Notes under the pieces: model-generated
Databases searched by the model: none
The model's input: only the letters and a program-made list of their open reading frames with translations
What the model was told of the DNA's origin: nothing
Part shown: positions 57,361 through 64,000 of the stretch, one piece after another
Layout: every line of letters begins with the position of its first letter
Numbering within the stretch: the stretch's first letter is position 1
From: Mammaliicoccus sp. Marseille-Q6498
GTDB lineage: Bacteria > Bacillota > Bacilli > Staphylococcales > Staphylococcaceae
Direction of reading: 5' to 3'
Length of the DNA stretch: 64,000 bases
NCBI RefSeq assembly: GCF_946151045.1
Contig: NZ_OX267714.1
Location: forward strand, 1,774,001 to 1,838,000
Position numbers and translations under genes: made by a program

Positions 57361-58329
57361 TTAATCTTCATAGTCTATTTCAAATCCTAAATCTTGAATC
57401 ATTTCATAATCTAATTTGTTTGGTTGTCCACCGGTAATTAAATAATCTCCTACAAATATAGAGTTAGCTACCATTAAAGATAATGCTTGTAAGTTTCTCA
57501 GGTTAACTTCGCGTCCTCCAGCTATCCGAATTTCTTTTGAAGGGTTAATAAACCTAAACATACATAAAATTCTAATACATTTCATTGGTGTTAAATCGTC
57601 CATGCTACCAAATTTTGTCCCTTGAATAGGGTGTAGGAAATTGATAGGAATACTATCAGCATCTAAATCTTTTAAAGTCAGTGCCATATCAATAATGTCT
57701 TCATCTGTTTCACCCATGCCACAAATCACACCGGAACAAGGAGAAATATTTTTTTCTTTCATTATATTAATCGTACTAACACGATCTTCAAAAGTATGTG
57801 TTGTTACCACTTCATCATGATAATTAGCGCTCGTATTAATATTATGATTATAACGATCCACACCTGCATTTTTTAAAGACTCTGCTTGATCTTCATTCGC
57901 TAAACCTAAACAAGCACATATCTTTAATTGTGGATGATTCCGTTTAATTTCCTCTACAGAACGGGTAATGTGAGATACTTCTTTATCACTTGGACCACGA
58001 CCACTCATTACAATACAATATGTACCGATTTTATTATCATGAGCTACTTTTGCACCATCTATAATTTGAGATTCATCAACAAGTGCATAACGCTGCTTCT
58101 TCTTTTTAACATCCCTAGATTGGCCACAATACCCACAATCTTCTGGACAAATTCCACTTTTCGCATTAAGAATCATGTTTAATTTCACTTTTTTACCATA
58201 ATAATGTTGTCTAATTTTGTACGCTTCATTAACTAATGTCAAAGTATCAATGCTTTCATCTTGATAAATATCTAAAGCCTCATCAAAAGATAAATGACGA
58301 CCGTTTATAATATCTGTGCCTAAATGCAT
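57361..58329 (-). CDS. bioB: Biotin synthase
   Basis: 322 residues. The radical-SAM cluster cysteines are Cys61, Cys65 and Cys68 ([13 protein letters not shown]); [18 protein letters not shown] and [13 protein letters not shown] follow, with the Arg-containing [12 protein letters not shown] near the end. It inserts sulfur into dethiobiotin. No other biotin gene is in the window, so upstream steps are encoded elsewhere or the precursor is imported. It is controlled by the BirA operator upstream. Confidence 0.95.
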   Translation of the reverse strand: MHLGTDIINGRHLSFDEALDIYQDESIDTLTLVNEAYKIRQHYYGKKVKLNMILNAKSGICPEDCGYCGQSRDVKKKKQRYALVDESQIIDGAKVAHDNKIGTYCIVMSGRGPSDKEVSHITRSVEEIKRNHPQLKICACLGLANEDQAESLKNAGVDRYNHNINTSANYHDEVVTTHTFEDRVSTINIMKEKNISPCSGVICGMGETDEDIIDMALTLKDLDADSIPINFLHPIQGTKFGSMDDLTPMKCIRILCMFRFINPSKEIRIAGGREVNLRNLQALSLMVANSIFVGDYLITGGQPNKLDYEMIQDLGFEIDYED

Positions 58330-58358
58330 GACGTTAATCCTCCTTTGTTAATATTAAT

Positions 58359-58411
58359 AGCATACAAATAATTACGTCTATTGTAAACCTTATTATAAAT
58401 TAGGTTAACAA
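58359..58411 (-). promoter_or_regulatory. bioB promoter overlapped by a BirA operator
   Basis: On the minus strand TTGTTAACC, 13 bases, GGTTTACAA (58411 to 58381) match the BirA operator form TTGTTAAC-N15-GTTTACAA. The second arm contains the -35 TTTACA (58387-58382), which stands 17 bases from the -10 TATGCT (58364-58359). BirA bound with biotinyl-AMP would block RNA polymerase. Confidence 0.82.
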
Positions 58412-58441
58412 AAGGAGAGTGGAAGAGTAATGAGGGAGGTT

Positions 58442-58969
58442 CTAAGTTGCTAAACTGGAGAATCTAGCAACATAGAGAGGTTCTAAATTGCTAAACTGAT
58501 GAATCTAGCAACATAGAGAGGTTCTAAATTGCTAAACTGATGAATCTAGCAACATAGAGTTGTTCTAAGTTGCTAAACAGGAGAATCTAGCAATATAGAG
58601 AGGTTCTAAGTTGCTAAACTGACAAATCTAGCAACATAGGAAGCGTCTAAATTGCTAAACTGATGAATCTAGCAATATAGGAAGCGTCTAAATTGCTAAA
58701 CTGATAAATCTAGCAACATAGAGAGGTTTTAAATTGCTAAACTGATGAATCTAGCAACATAGGAAGCGTCTAAATTGCTAAACTGACAAATCTAGCAACA
58801 TAGAGAGGTTCTAAATTGCTAAACTGAAGAATCTAGCAACATAGGAAGCGTCTAAATTGCTAAACTGATGAATCTAGCAACATAGAGAGGTTCTAAATTG
58901 CTAAACTGGTAAATCTAGCAACATAGAGAGGTTCTAAATTGCTAAACTGATGAATCTAGCAACATAGAA
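58442..58969. repeat. Hairpin repeat array 5: thirteen B-type 41-bp units
   Basis: Units start at 58442 and every 41 bases to 58934. All are B type (TTGCTAAACTGATGAATCTAGCAAYATAG). Two alternating 3' ends occur: GAGAGGTT (most) and GAAGCGT. It lies between the adenosine deaminase terminator and the bioB operator, ending just 31 bases before the operator. Confidence 0.94.
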
Positions 58970-58991
58970 CGCCTTCCCCATACCAGAATCA

Positions 58992-59029
58992 TAAAAAAAT
59001 AAAAAAGCAGGGTGATTTTCACCCTGCTT
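58992..59029 (-). terminator. Terminator of the adenosine deaminase gene
   Basis: Perfect 10-base stem AAGCAGGGTG/CACCCTGCTT with loop ATTTT, and a T run on the minus strand. Confidence 0.88.
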
Positions 59030-59056
59030 ACCCTACTTTACTAATCCAAACTTAGT

Positions 59057-60037
59057 TTATTCATATTTACTTTTTAAGTTTTCTTTTTCACTGTCAGAAA
59101 TGAATGCGTGGTCGATTGCTTTAAGGTTAATGTCTTTCATTTCTTCTATTGTGATGAAGTTCTGATTGTATAGAAGTTCGTATTCGTTATTAAGGTTTGT
59201 GCTTGATACTGTTCTGTTATCTGTATTGATGTTGAATGGTATGTCTTGTTCTATAAGGTGTCTAATGTTTAATTCTTCTAATGATTGGATTGCTTTTGTT
59301 TGTAAATTACTCGTTGGGCATATTTCAAGCAATGCGTTATGTTCTTTAATGTGTTCTAAAGCCTCTTTATCACTGACTGCTGCGACGCCGTGTCCTATTC
59401 TTTTTGCTCCGAGATTAATTCCTTCTATTATATTATGTATACATCCACATTCTCCTGCGTGCAATGTTAAATGGCTACCTGATGTAACGGAATATTGAAT
59501 CGCTTCTTGGATCGCTGCTGTTGGAAAAGCTTCTTCTGGTCCTGCGAAGTCAAAACCTACGATATGACTTTTATCTTTATTGAGCTCGTTCACTTCTTCA
59601 AAAAGGTCGATATTTGTTTGGTTATCTTGGTGTCTCATGCCGCAAATAAGCATATTGACTTTAATATCATATGTTGATTCTGCTTTTTCAGCACCATTGT
59701 TCACTGCTTTGAAAATGTCTTCTATGCTTAAACCTTTATCTGTGTGGAAAAGGGGTGCGAATCTTATTTCTATGTATTTAATATTGTCTTGATGTGCTTG
59801 TTTAGCAACGTCTACAACTGCTTTTTCTAAACTATCTTTCGTTTGTAAAACTTTTAAAATTGTATCAAAGGATTTTAAATAATCATCAAGACTATTACAA
59901 GATTGGTCTACTTGAATATCTTTCAAATTAATATTTATCTGTTGTTCTTTCGCTAGTTGCTGGATAAGTTCAATACTTACCGAACCGTCTAAATGGCAGT
60001 GCAATTCAGTTTTAGGTACATTATTTATTATAGTCAT
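59057..60037 (-). CDS. add: Adenosine deaminase
   Basis: 326 residues. Zinc ligands His13 and His15 are in TELHCHLDGS; HAGECG, RIGHGVA and NTDNRTVSSTNLNNEY are the other catalytic blocks. It converts adenosine or deoxyadenosine to inosine in purine salvage. It is a single-gene unit. AAAGGA lies before the ATG. This gene is not common to all staphylococci and supports a Mammaliicoccus-type host. Confidence 0.9.
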   Translation of the reverse strand: MTIINNVPKTELHCHLDGSVSIELIQQLAKEQQININLKDIQVDQSCNSLDDYLKSFDTILKVLQTKDSLEKAVVDVAKQAHQDNIKYIEIRFAPLFHTDKGLSIEDIFKAVNNGAEKAESTYDIKVNMLICGMRHQDNQTNIDLFEEVNELNKDKSHIVGFDFAGPEEAFPTAAIQEAIQYSVTSGSHLTLHAGECGCIHNIIEGINLGAKRIGHGVAAVSDKEALEHIKEHNALLEICPTSNLQTKAIQSLEELNIRHLIEQDIPFNINTDNRTVSSTNLNNEYELLYNQNFITIEEMKDINLKAIDHAFISDSEKENLKSKYE

Positions 60038-60293
60038 TTAGAAATATCCTTTCTATTTTTATGTATTAAAGCGATTAAATATAAATATATTTGTATATTA
60101 TAAACAAAATTCTAATGAAATGGGAGTAATTTGCACATTTGTGTAGATATTGTGAGCGAAAATTTAAAAATATTTACTAAATTGGTCTACTTTTATTGGA
60201 AAGAATTATTTATAATGATATATTTATTTAATATTTAAAAAATTGTTTGTCGAGAAAATGTAATCTTACAACATAAATCAAGAGGTGTCAAAG

Positions 60294-61643
60294 GTGAATA
60301 ATAACTTAAAAAGAGAATTAACCTCCAGACAGATGCAAATGATTGCTATCGGTGGAACAATTGGTGTTGGCCTATTTATGGGTGCTTCAAGTACGATTAA
60401 ATGGACAGGTCCATCAGTTCTATTAGCATATGCAATTGCAGGTGTATTTGTATTTCTCATTATGAGAGCGTTAGGTGAAATGGTTTATATATATCCTGAT
60501 ACAGGTTCATTTGCTAAATTCGCAAATGATTATATACATCCGTCGTTCTCGTTCGTTACTGCTGGAAGTAGTATTTTCAACTGGATTATAGTTGGAATGA
60601 GTGAAGTCATAGCAGTAGGATCTTACTTTAAATTTTGGTGGCCAGATTTACCATCATGGATCCCTGGATTAGTCGTTGTTCTTATTCTATTAGCAGCAAA
60701 TTTAGTTTCCGTAAAATGGTTTGGGGAATTTGAATTTTGGTTTGCTGCAGTTAAAGTTGTAACTATCATTTTAATGATTATTGCAGGATTAGGATTAATA
60801 CTATTTGGTATTGGTAACAACTTTAAGCCAATTGGTATAAGTAATTTATGGTCAAACGGAGGATTCTTCACCGGAGGAATAGGTGGCTTCTTCTTCTCTT
60901 TATCAATCGTATTTGGTTCATACATAGGTATTGAATTAATCGGTATTACTGCAGGAGAAACAAAAGATCCACAGAAAAATATCGTAAAAGCAATTAACGG
61001 TGTTGTTTGGAGAATTTTAATATTCTATATCGGATCTATCTTTATCATTGTAACGGTTTATCCATGGGATGAAATCAATCAAATTGGTTCACCATTTGTT
61101 GCTACTTTTGCAAAAGTAGGGATAACAGCAGCAGCTACGATTATTAATTTCGTAGTCATAACAGCAGCAATGTCAGGCTGTAACTCTGGTATATTCAGTA
61201 CGAGTAGAATGTTATATACATTGTCTAAACAAAAACAAATCTCTAAAATATTTGTCAAAACGAACAAAAACGGCGTGCCACATATCGCTGTTATCGCAGT
61301 ATCAATCGGTATATTTATGGGGATTATATTAAATATTGTCTTACCGCTAATACTCGGAAAAGATACAGACATATTTGTTTATGTATTTAGTGCAGGTGTA
61401 CTGCCTGGTATGGTACCTTGGTTTGCAATATTAATCAGTCATATAAACTTTAGAAAAAGAGAACAAATTAAAGATCATCCATTTAAGATGCCATTCGCAC
61501 CAGTTAGTAATATTATAACGATTATTATGTTAATTAGTGTCGTAGTTGGTATGGTATTTAATCCAGAAACAAGGGTTTCAGTTATTATTGGTATGGTATT
61601 TATCTTTGTTATCAGTTTATACGCATTTATTAAGAAACCTTAA
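60294..61643 (+). CDS. Amino-acid permease (APC superfamily, AAT family)
   Basis: 449 residues with 12 hydrophobic helices. The signature IAIGGTIGVGLFMGASSTIKWTGPSVLLAYAIAG in helices 1-2 and ITAGETKDPQKNI are typical of AAT proton symporters such as those for GABA, D-serine or aromatic amino acids; the substrate is not determined. I chose GTG 60294, six bases after AGAGGTG; a GTG at 60285 lies within that SD. It has its own terminator. Confidence 0.87.
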   Translation: MNNNLKRELTSRQMQMIAIGGTIGVGLFMGASSTIKWTGPSVLLAYAIAGVFVFLIMRALGEMVYIYPDTGSFAKFANDYIHPSFSFVTAGSSIFNWIIVGMSEVIAVGSYFKFWWPDLPSWIPGLVVVLILLAANLVSVKWFGEFEFWFAAVKVVTIILMIIAGLGLILFGIGNNFKPIGISNLWSNGGFFTGGIGGFFFSLSIVFGSYIGIELIGITAGETKDPQKNIVKAINGVVWRILIFYIGSIFIIVTVYPWDEINQIGSPFVATFAKVGITAAATIINFVVITAAMSGCNSGIFSTSRMLYTLSKQKQISKIFVKTNKNGVPHIAVIAVSIGIFMGIILNIVLPLILGKDTDIFVYVFSAGVLPGMVPWFAILISHINFRKREQIKDHPFKMPFAPVSNIITIIMLISVVVGMVFNPETRVSVIIGMVFIFVISLYAFIKKP

Positions 61644-61658
61644 ATAGAAGTTTGTATA

Positions 61659-61697
61659 AAAATACATTTGCTTAAAAAATAGCAAATGTATTTTTTT
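61659..61697 (+). terminator. Terminator of the amino-acid permease gene
   Basis: Stem AAATACATTTGCT/AGCAAATGTATTT with an 8-base loop and seven T. Confidence 0.9.
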
Positions 61698-61833
61698 GTT
61701 ACTTATTTTAGTAAAAAAACAAAGATATTTCGTGATTCAATTTTTGTAAGCTTATGCCTAAAGGGATAAAAAGGTGTAATTTTATTTAAATTCAAAATAT
61801 AGTATAGACACGATTTTCTGAATAGTGTACAAT

Positions 61834-61848
61834 TGATAACGGTTATCA
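61834..61848 (+). promoter_or_regulatory. Fur box
   Basis: TGATAAC-G-GTTATCA, a perfect 7-1-7 inverted repeat of the Fur type, 18 bases before the start of the siderophore-binding lipoprotein gene. It indicates repression by iron. Confidence 0.85.
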
Positions 61849-61866
61849 GTCACTAGGAGGAAGATT

Positions 61867-62808
61867 ATGAATAAATATTCGAGAATAATTATGATGTTAA
61901 TCGTTACGATTGGTATTGTTTTAGCAGGGTGCAGTAACGATAAGTCAGAAAATAAAGCAGATGCGAACAAGAAAGAAACAATAAAGGTTAAAGATGAATT
62001 AGGAACACAAGAGATTAATAAAAATCCTAAAAACATAGTTGTATTAGAATATTCATTTGCGGATGCAGTTAAAAACCTCGGTAGTACACCAGTAGGTATT
62101 GCAGACGATAATAAAAAAGAAATTATTAAAAAGCTTTACGGTGAGAACGTGAAATATACATCAGTAGGGACACGTAAACAACCAAACTTAGAAACAATCA
62201 GTTCTTTAAAACCTGATTTAATTATTGGAGACGTTCAACGTCACAAAGGTATTAGCAAAGACTTGAAAAAAATAGCACCAACACTTATTTTAAAAAGTAG
62301 AGAAGCTAATTTTGATGATACAAATGCTTCATTTAAAACAATAGGTAAAGCGATGGGTAAAGAAGACCAAGCTGAAAAATTACTTAAAGAACAAGATGAA
62401 AAAATCAAAACAGCAAAATCAAAAATAGAAAATAAAGATAATAAAAAAGATAAAGTCATGATAGCAGTAGCTCGTGAAAATGCATTCCAAGCACACACAT
62501 CTCAGTCATATGCTGGTCAGTTATTAACGAAGATGGGATTAGATAATGCTGTGGATTCTGATAAAGCTTATGAAGAGCTTAACTTAGAAAACCTTTCAAA
62601 AGTTAACCCAGATAAATTAATCATTACGACAGATAAAGCAAAACCGATTACAGACGAGTGGAAAGATAAAGCATTATGGAAAGAGCTAAGTGCTTATAAA
62701 AAAGGTCAAATATACGAAGTTGATAGAGACTATTGGACTAGATTTAGAGGCTTAAATGCGAACGAACACATTATAAAAGATTTACAAAAATATAACGAAA
62801 AGAAATAA
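61867..62808 (+). CDS. Iron-siderophore ABC transporter substrate-binding lipoprotein (FecB/HtsA-like)
   Basis: 313 residues. A lipoprotein signal peptide with lipobox VLAGC (Cys at about residue 22) is followed by a charged linker and a periplasmic-binding-type domain (NPKNIVVLEYSFADAVKNLGSTPVGIAD; LKPDLIIGD; RFRGLNANEHI). The closest families I recognise are FecB/YfmC-type ferric-citrate and staphyloferrin A (HtsA) receptors. It delivers ferric siderophore to the permeases downstream. It stands directly behind a Fur box, with AGGAGGA as SD. Confidence 0.88.
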   Translation: MNKYSRIIMMLIVTIGIVLAGCSNDKSENKADANKKETIKVKDELGTQEINKNPKNIVVLEYSFADAVKNLGSTPVGIADDNKKEIIKKLYGENVKYTSVGTRKQPNLETISSLKPDLIIGDVQRHKGISKDLKKIAPTLILKSREANFDDTNASFKTIGKAMGKEDQAEKLLKEQDEKIKTAKSKIENKDNKKDKVMIAVARENAFQAHTSQSYAGQLLTKMGLDNAVDSDKAYEELNLENLSKVNPDKLIITTDKAKPITDEWKDKALWKELSAYKKGQIYEVDRDYWTRFRGLNANEHIIKDLQKYNEKK

Positions 62809-62822
62809 ATAATACACATGGG

Positions 62823-62875
62823 GGTGAGACTACGAAATCTAATTTAACAATTTAGATTTCTGTCTCACCTTGTTG
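62823..62875 (+). terminator. Hairpin between the lipoprotein and permease genes
   Basis: GGTGAGAC/GTCTCACC outer arms and AAATCTAA/TTAGATTT inner arms form a long stem, followed by TTGTTGTTTTA. It probably reduces transcription into the permeases, giving more lipoprotein than permease, rather than ending it fully. Confidence 0.6.
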
Positions 62876-62907
62876 TTTTATTATTTAAAATATGAGTTGG
62901 TGAAGTT

Positions 62908-63894
62908 ATGCAAAAGAAAACAATTATTATCATATCGACGATCATCATTTTATTAATAGGTATCATTTTGAATTTATGTCTAGCTTCTTCTGTGATGAGT
63001 TTAAAAACAGTTTTTCACGCGTTACTATTCAATGATCAAACGAAAGATTCATTAATCATAAGAACGGTTAGATTACCGAGATTATTAGTTGCGATTATGA
63101 TTGGTGTGAGTTTAGCTTTATCAGGTGCGATTATGCAAGCTTTGACTAAAAATGATTTAGCATCTCCTCAAACATTTGGAATAAACGCAGGTGCTTCATT
63201 AGTACTTGTTGCAGCGCTCGTATTTTCACCAGGACATTCTGGATCTTATGATGCATATCTTGGTTTTTTAGGGGCAATTCTAGGTGGCATCATTGTTTAT
63301 ACGTTTATTCACGGTCATGAAAACAATCAAGTTCGATTAGCGTTAGCAGGTATGACGATTCATTTATTATTATCGTCAATTACAGAAGTGCTGATACTTT
63401 TAAATGAAAATGCAACAGACATCCTATATTGGTTAACAGGCTCATTAAACGGTAAAGATTGGGATAGCGTTAAACTTTTAGCGCCATGGTTTATTTTAGG
63501 TGCATGCGTATCATTATTTCTTTCTAGACATTTAACGATACTTGCATTAGGTAATAACTTATCTACTGGATTAGGACTACATAAGAAAATGATGTATGTC
63601 ATTTTTAGCGTTATCGTCATTATTTTAGCAGGTTCATCGGTTGCAGTCGCTGGACCAATAGGCTTTATAGGATTAATTGCACCACATATTTCAAGGAGAA
63701 TGATTGGTGGAGGGCAAGATAAAAATTTATTCTTCACTGCGCTAGTAGGAGCAGTTCTACTTGTATATTCAGATACACTTTCGCACATTATAGCGTATCC
63801 ATATGAATCACCAGTTGGGATTGTAACAGCTTTAATTGGTGGACCATTCTTTCTTTACTTATGTAAGAACGGAAGGAGTGTGCAAAAACAATGA
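62908..63894 (+). CDS. Iron-siderophore ABC transporter permease (FecCD family)
   Basis: 328 residues with about nine or ten hydrophobic helices. RTVRLPRLLVAIMIGVSLALSGAIMQ near residue 50, NPLASP-like NDLASPQTFGINAGASL, and GPIGFIGLIAPHISRRMIG (coupling helix to the ATPase) are family signatures. It pairs with the next gene, which overlaps its stop by four bases (ATGA), to form the heterodimeric channel for ferric siderophore. Confidence 0.92.
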   Translation: MQKKTIIIISTIIILLIGIILNLCLASSVMSLKTVFHALLFNDQTKDSLIIRTVRLPRLLVAIMIGVSLALSGAIMQALTKNDLASPQTFGINAGASLVLVAALVFSPGHSGSYDAYLGFLGAILGGIIVYTFIHGHENNQVRLALAGMTIHLLLSSITEVLILLNENATDILYWLTGSLNGKDWDSVKLLAPWFILGACVSLFLSRHLTILALGNNLSTGLGLHKKMMYVIFSVIVIILAGSSVAVAGPIGFIGLIAPHISRRMIGGGQDKNLFFTALVGAVLLVYSDTLSHIIAYPYESPVGIVTALIGGPFFLYLCKNGRSVQKQ

Positions 63895-64000
63895 AAGTAA
63901 AATGGAAATTTTTAATCGTGATTATCATATTAATATTGGCTGTTTTCTTGAACTTACAAGTAGGCTCACAATTTATAAATACTAAAGATATTTACAATAC
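63891..64000 (+). CDS. Second iron-siderophore permease, N-terminal part
   Basis: The first 36 codons are in the window: a basic start (MKVKWKF), a hydrophobic helix (LIVIIILILAVFLNL) and the segment typical of the first periplasmic loop of FecCD permeases. The ATGA overlap with the previous gene and the context support a partner permease. The rest lies outside. Confidence 0.75.
   Translation, partial: MKVKWKFLIVIIILILAVFLNLQVGSQFINTKDIYN

Noticed and set aside
60211-60216. Promoter of the amino-acid permease
   Set aside because: TATAAT is present but no acceptable -35 is found at 16-18 bases, so I did not list it.

Overview
The window is low-GC, densely coded DNA from a member of the Staphylococcaceae. 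Gene content (accessory Sec locus next to a serine-rich LPXTG adhesin, CudC/BetB/BetA choline-to-betaine genes, fadXEDBA, a 296-residue class I aldolase, a complete sulfate-assimilation cluster and an adenosine deaminase) points to the Mammaliicoccus (former Staphylococcus sciuri) group. This identification is by recognition of gene families and order, not by a database search. Several genes use TTG or GTG starts backed by strong Shine-Dalgarno (SD) sequences.

Layout. 1-11166: the 3' end of a serine-rich repeat surface glycoprotein, then secY2-asp1-asp2-asp3-secA2-gtfA-gtfB, which glycosylates and exports it. 11167-12450: decayed DNA with a truncated IS1182-type transposase and a strong terminator. 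12480-14036: a QacA/EmrB-type efflux pump. 14549-22460: fadXEDBA fatty-acid oxidation operon with cre-like sites. 22469-23355: a repeat array. 23435-29070: an acyl-CoA synthetase, a small protein, an NSS transporter and a BCCT transporter. 29340-38663: cysH-cysJ-cysI-cobA-sirB-sirC-TSUP permease-sat-cysC. 38741-43472: an accessory island of 40/41-bp hairpin repeat cassettes, an IS3-family element inserted in one of them, a second TSUP permease, and a Fic protein with a tiny upstream gene. 43490-47444: cudC and divergent betB-betA. 47625-48275: repeat array. 48357-51293: class I aldolase, an FMN monooxygenase and a small membrane-anchored protein. 51346-55685: a phospho-alpha-glucosidase/ChbG/PTS operon with a divergent GntR regulator. 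55721-57295: an acetyltransferase and a CmpX-like membrane protein. 57361-58329: lone bioB under a BirA operator. 58442-58969: repeat array. 59057-61643: adenosine deaminase and an amino-acid permease. 61834-64000: a Fur box, a ferric-siderophore lipoprotein and the first permease genes of an iron ABC importer cut by the window end.

How parts fit. Sulfate activation (sat, cysC), reduction (cysH, cysJI) and siroheme synthesis (cobA, sirC, sirB) form one operon, with a TSUP permease as the likely sulfur anion transporter. A 14-bp motif upstream of cysJ recurs upstream of the FMN monooxygenase and suggests a common sulfur regulator. Choline oxidation and the BCCT carrier serve osmoprotection.

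The most unusual content is five intergenic arrays made from four sequence types of tandem hairpin units. All have a 40- or 41-bp period and a hairpin-plus-linker plan. Two types (A, B) share the same linker and differ only in the hairpin interior. Two others (C, D) are arranged as leader - C units - D units - terminal hairpin, with three copies of the leader within about 4.2 kb. I do not recognise these arrays as a described element.
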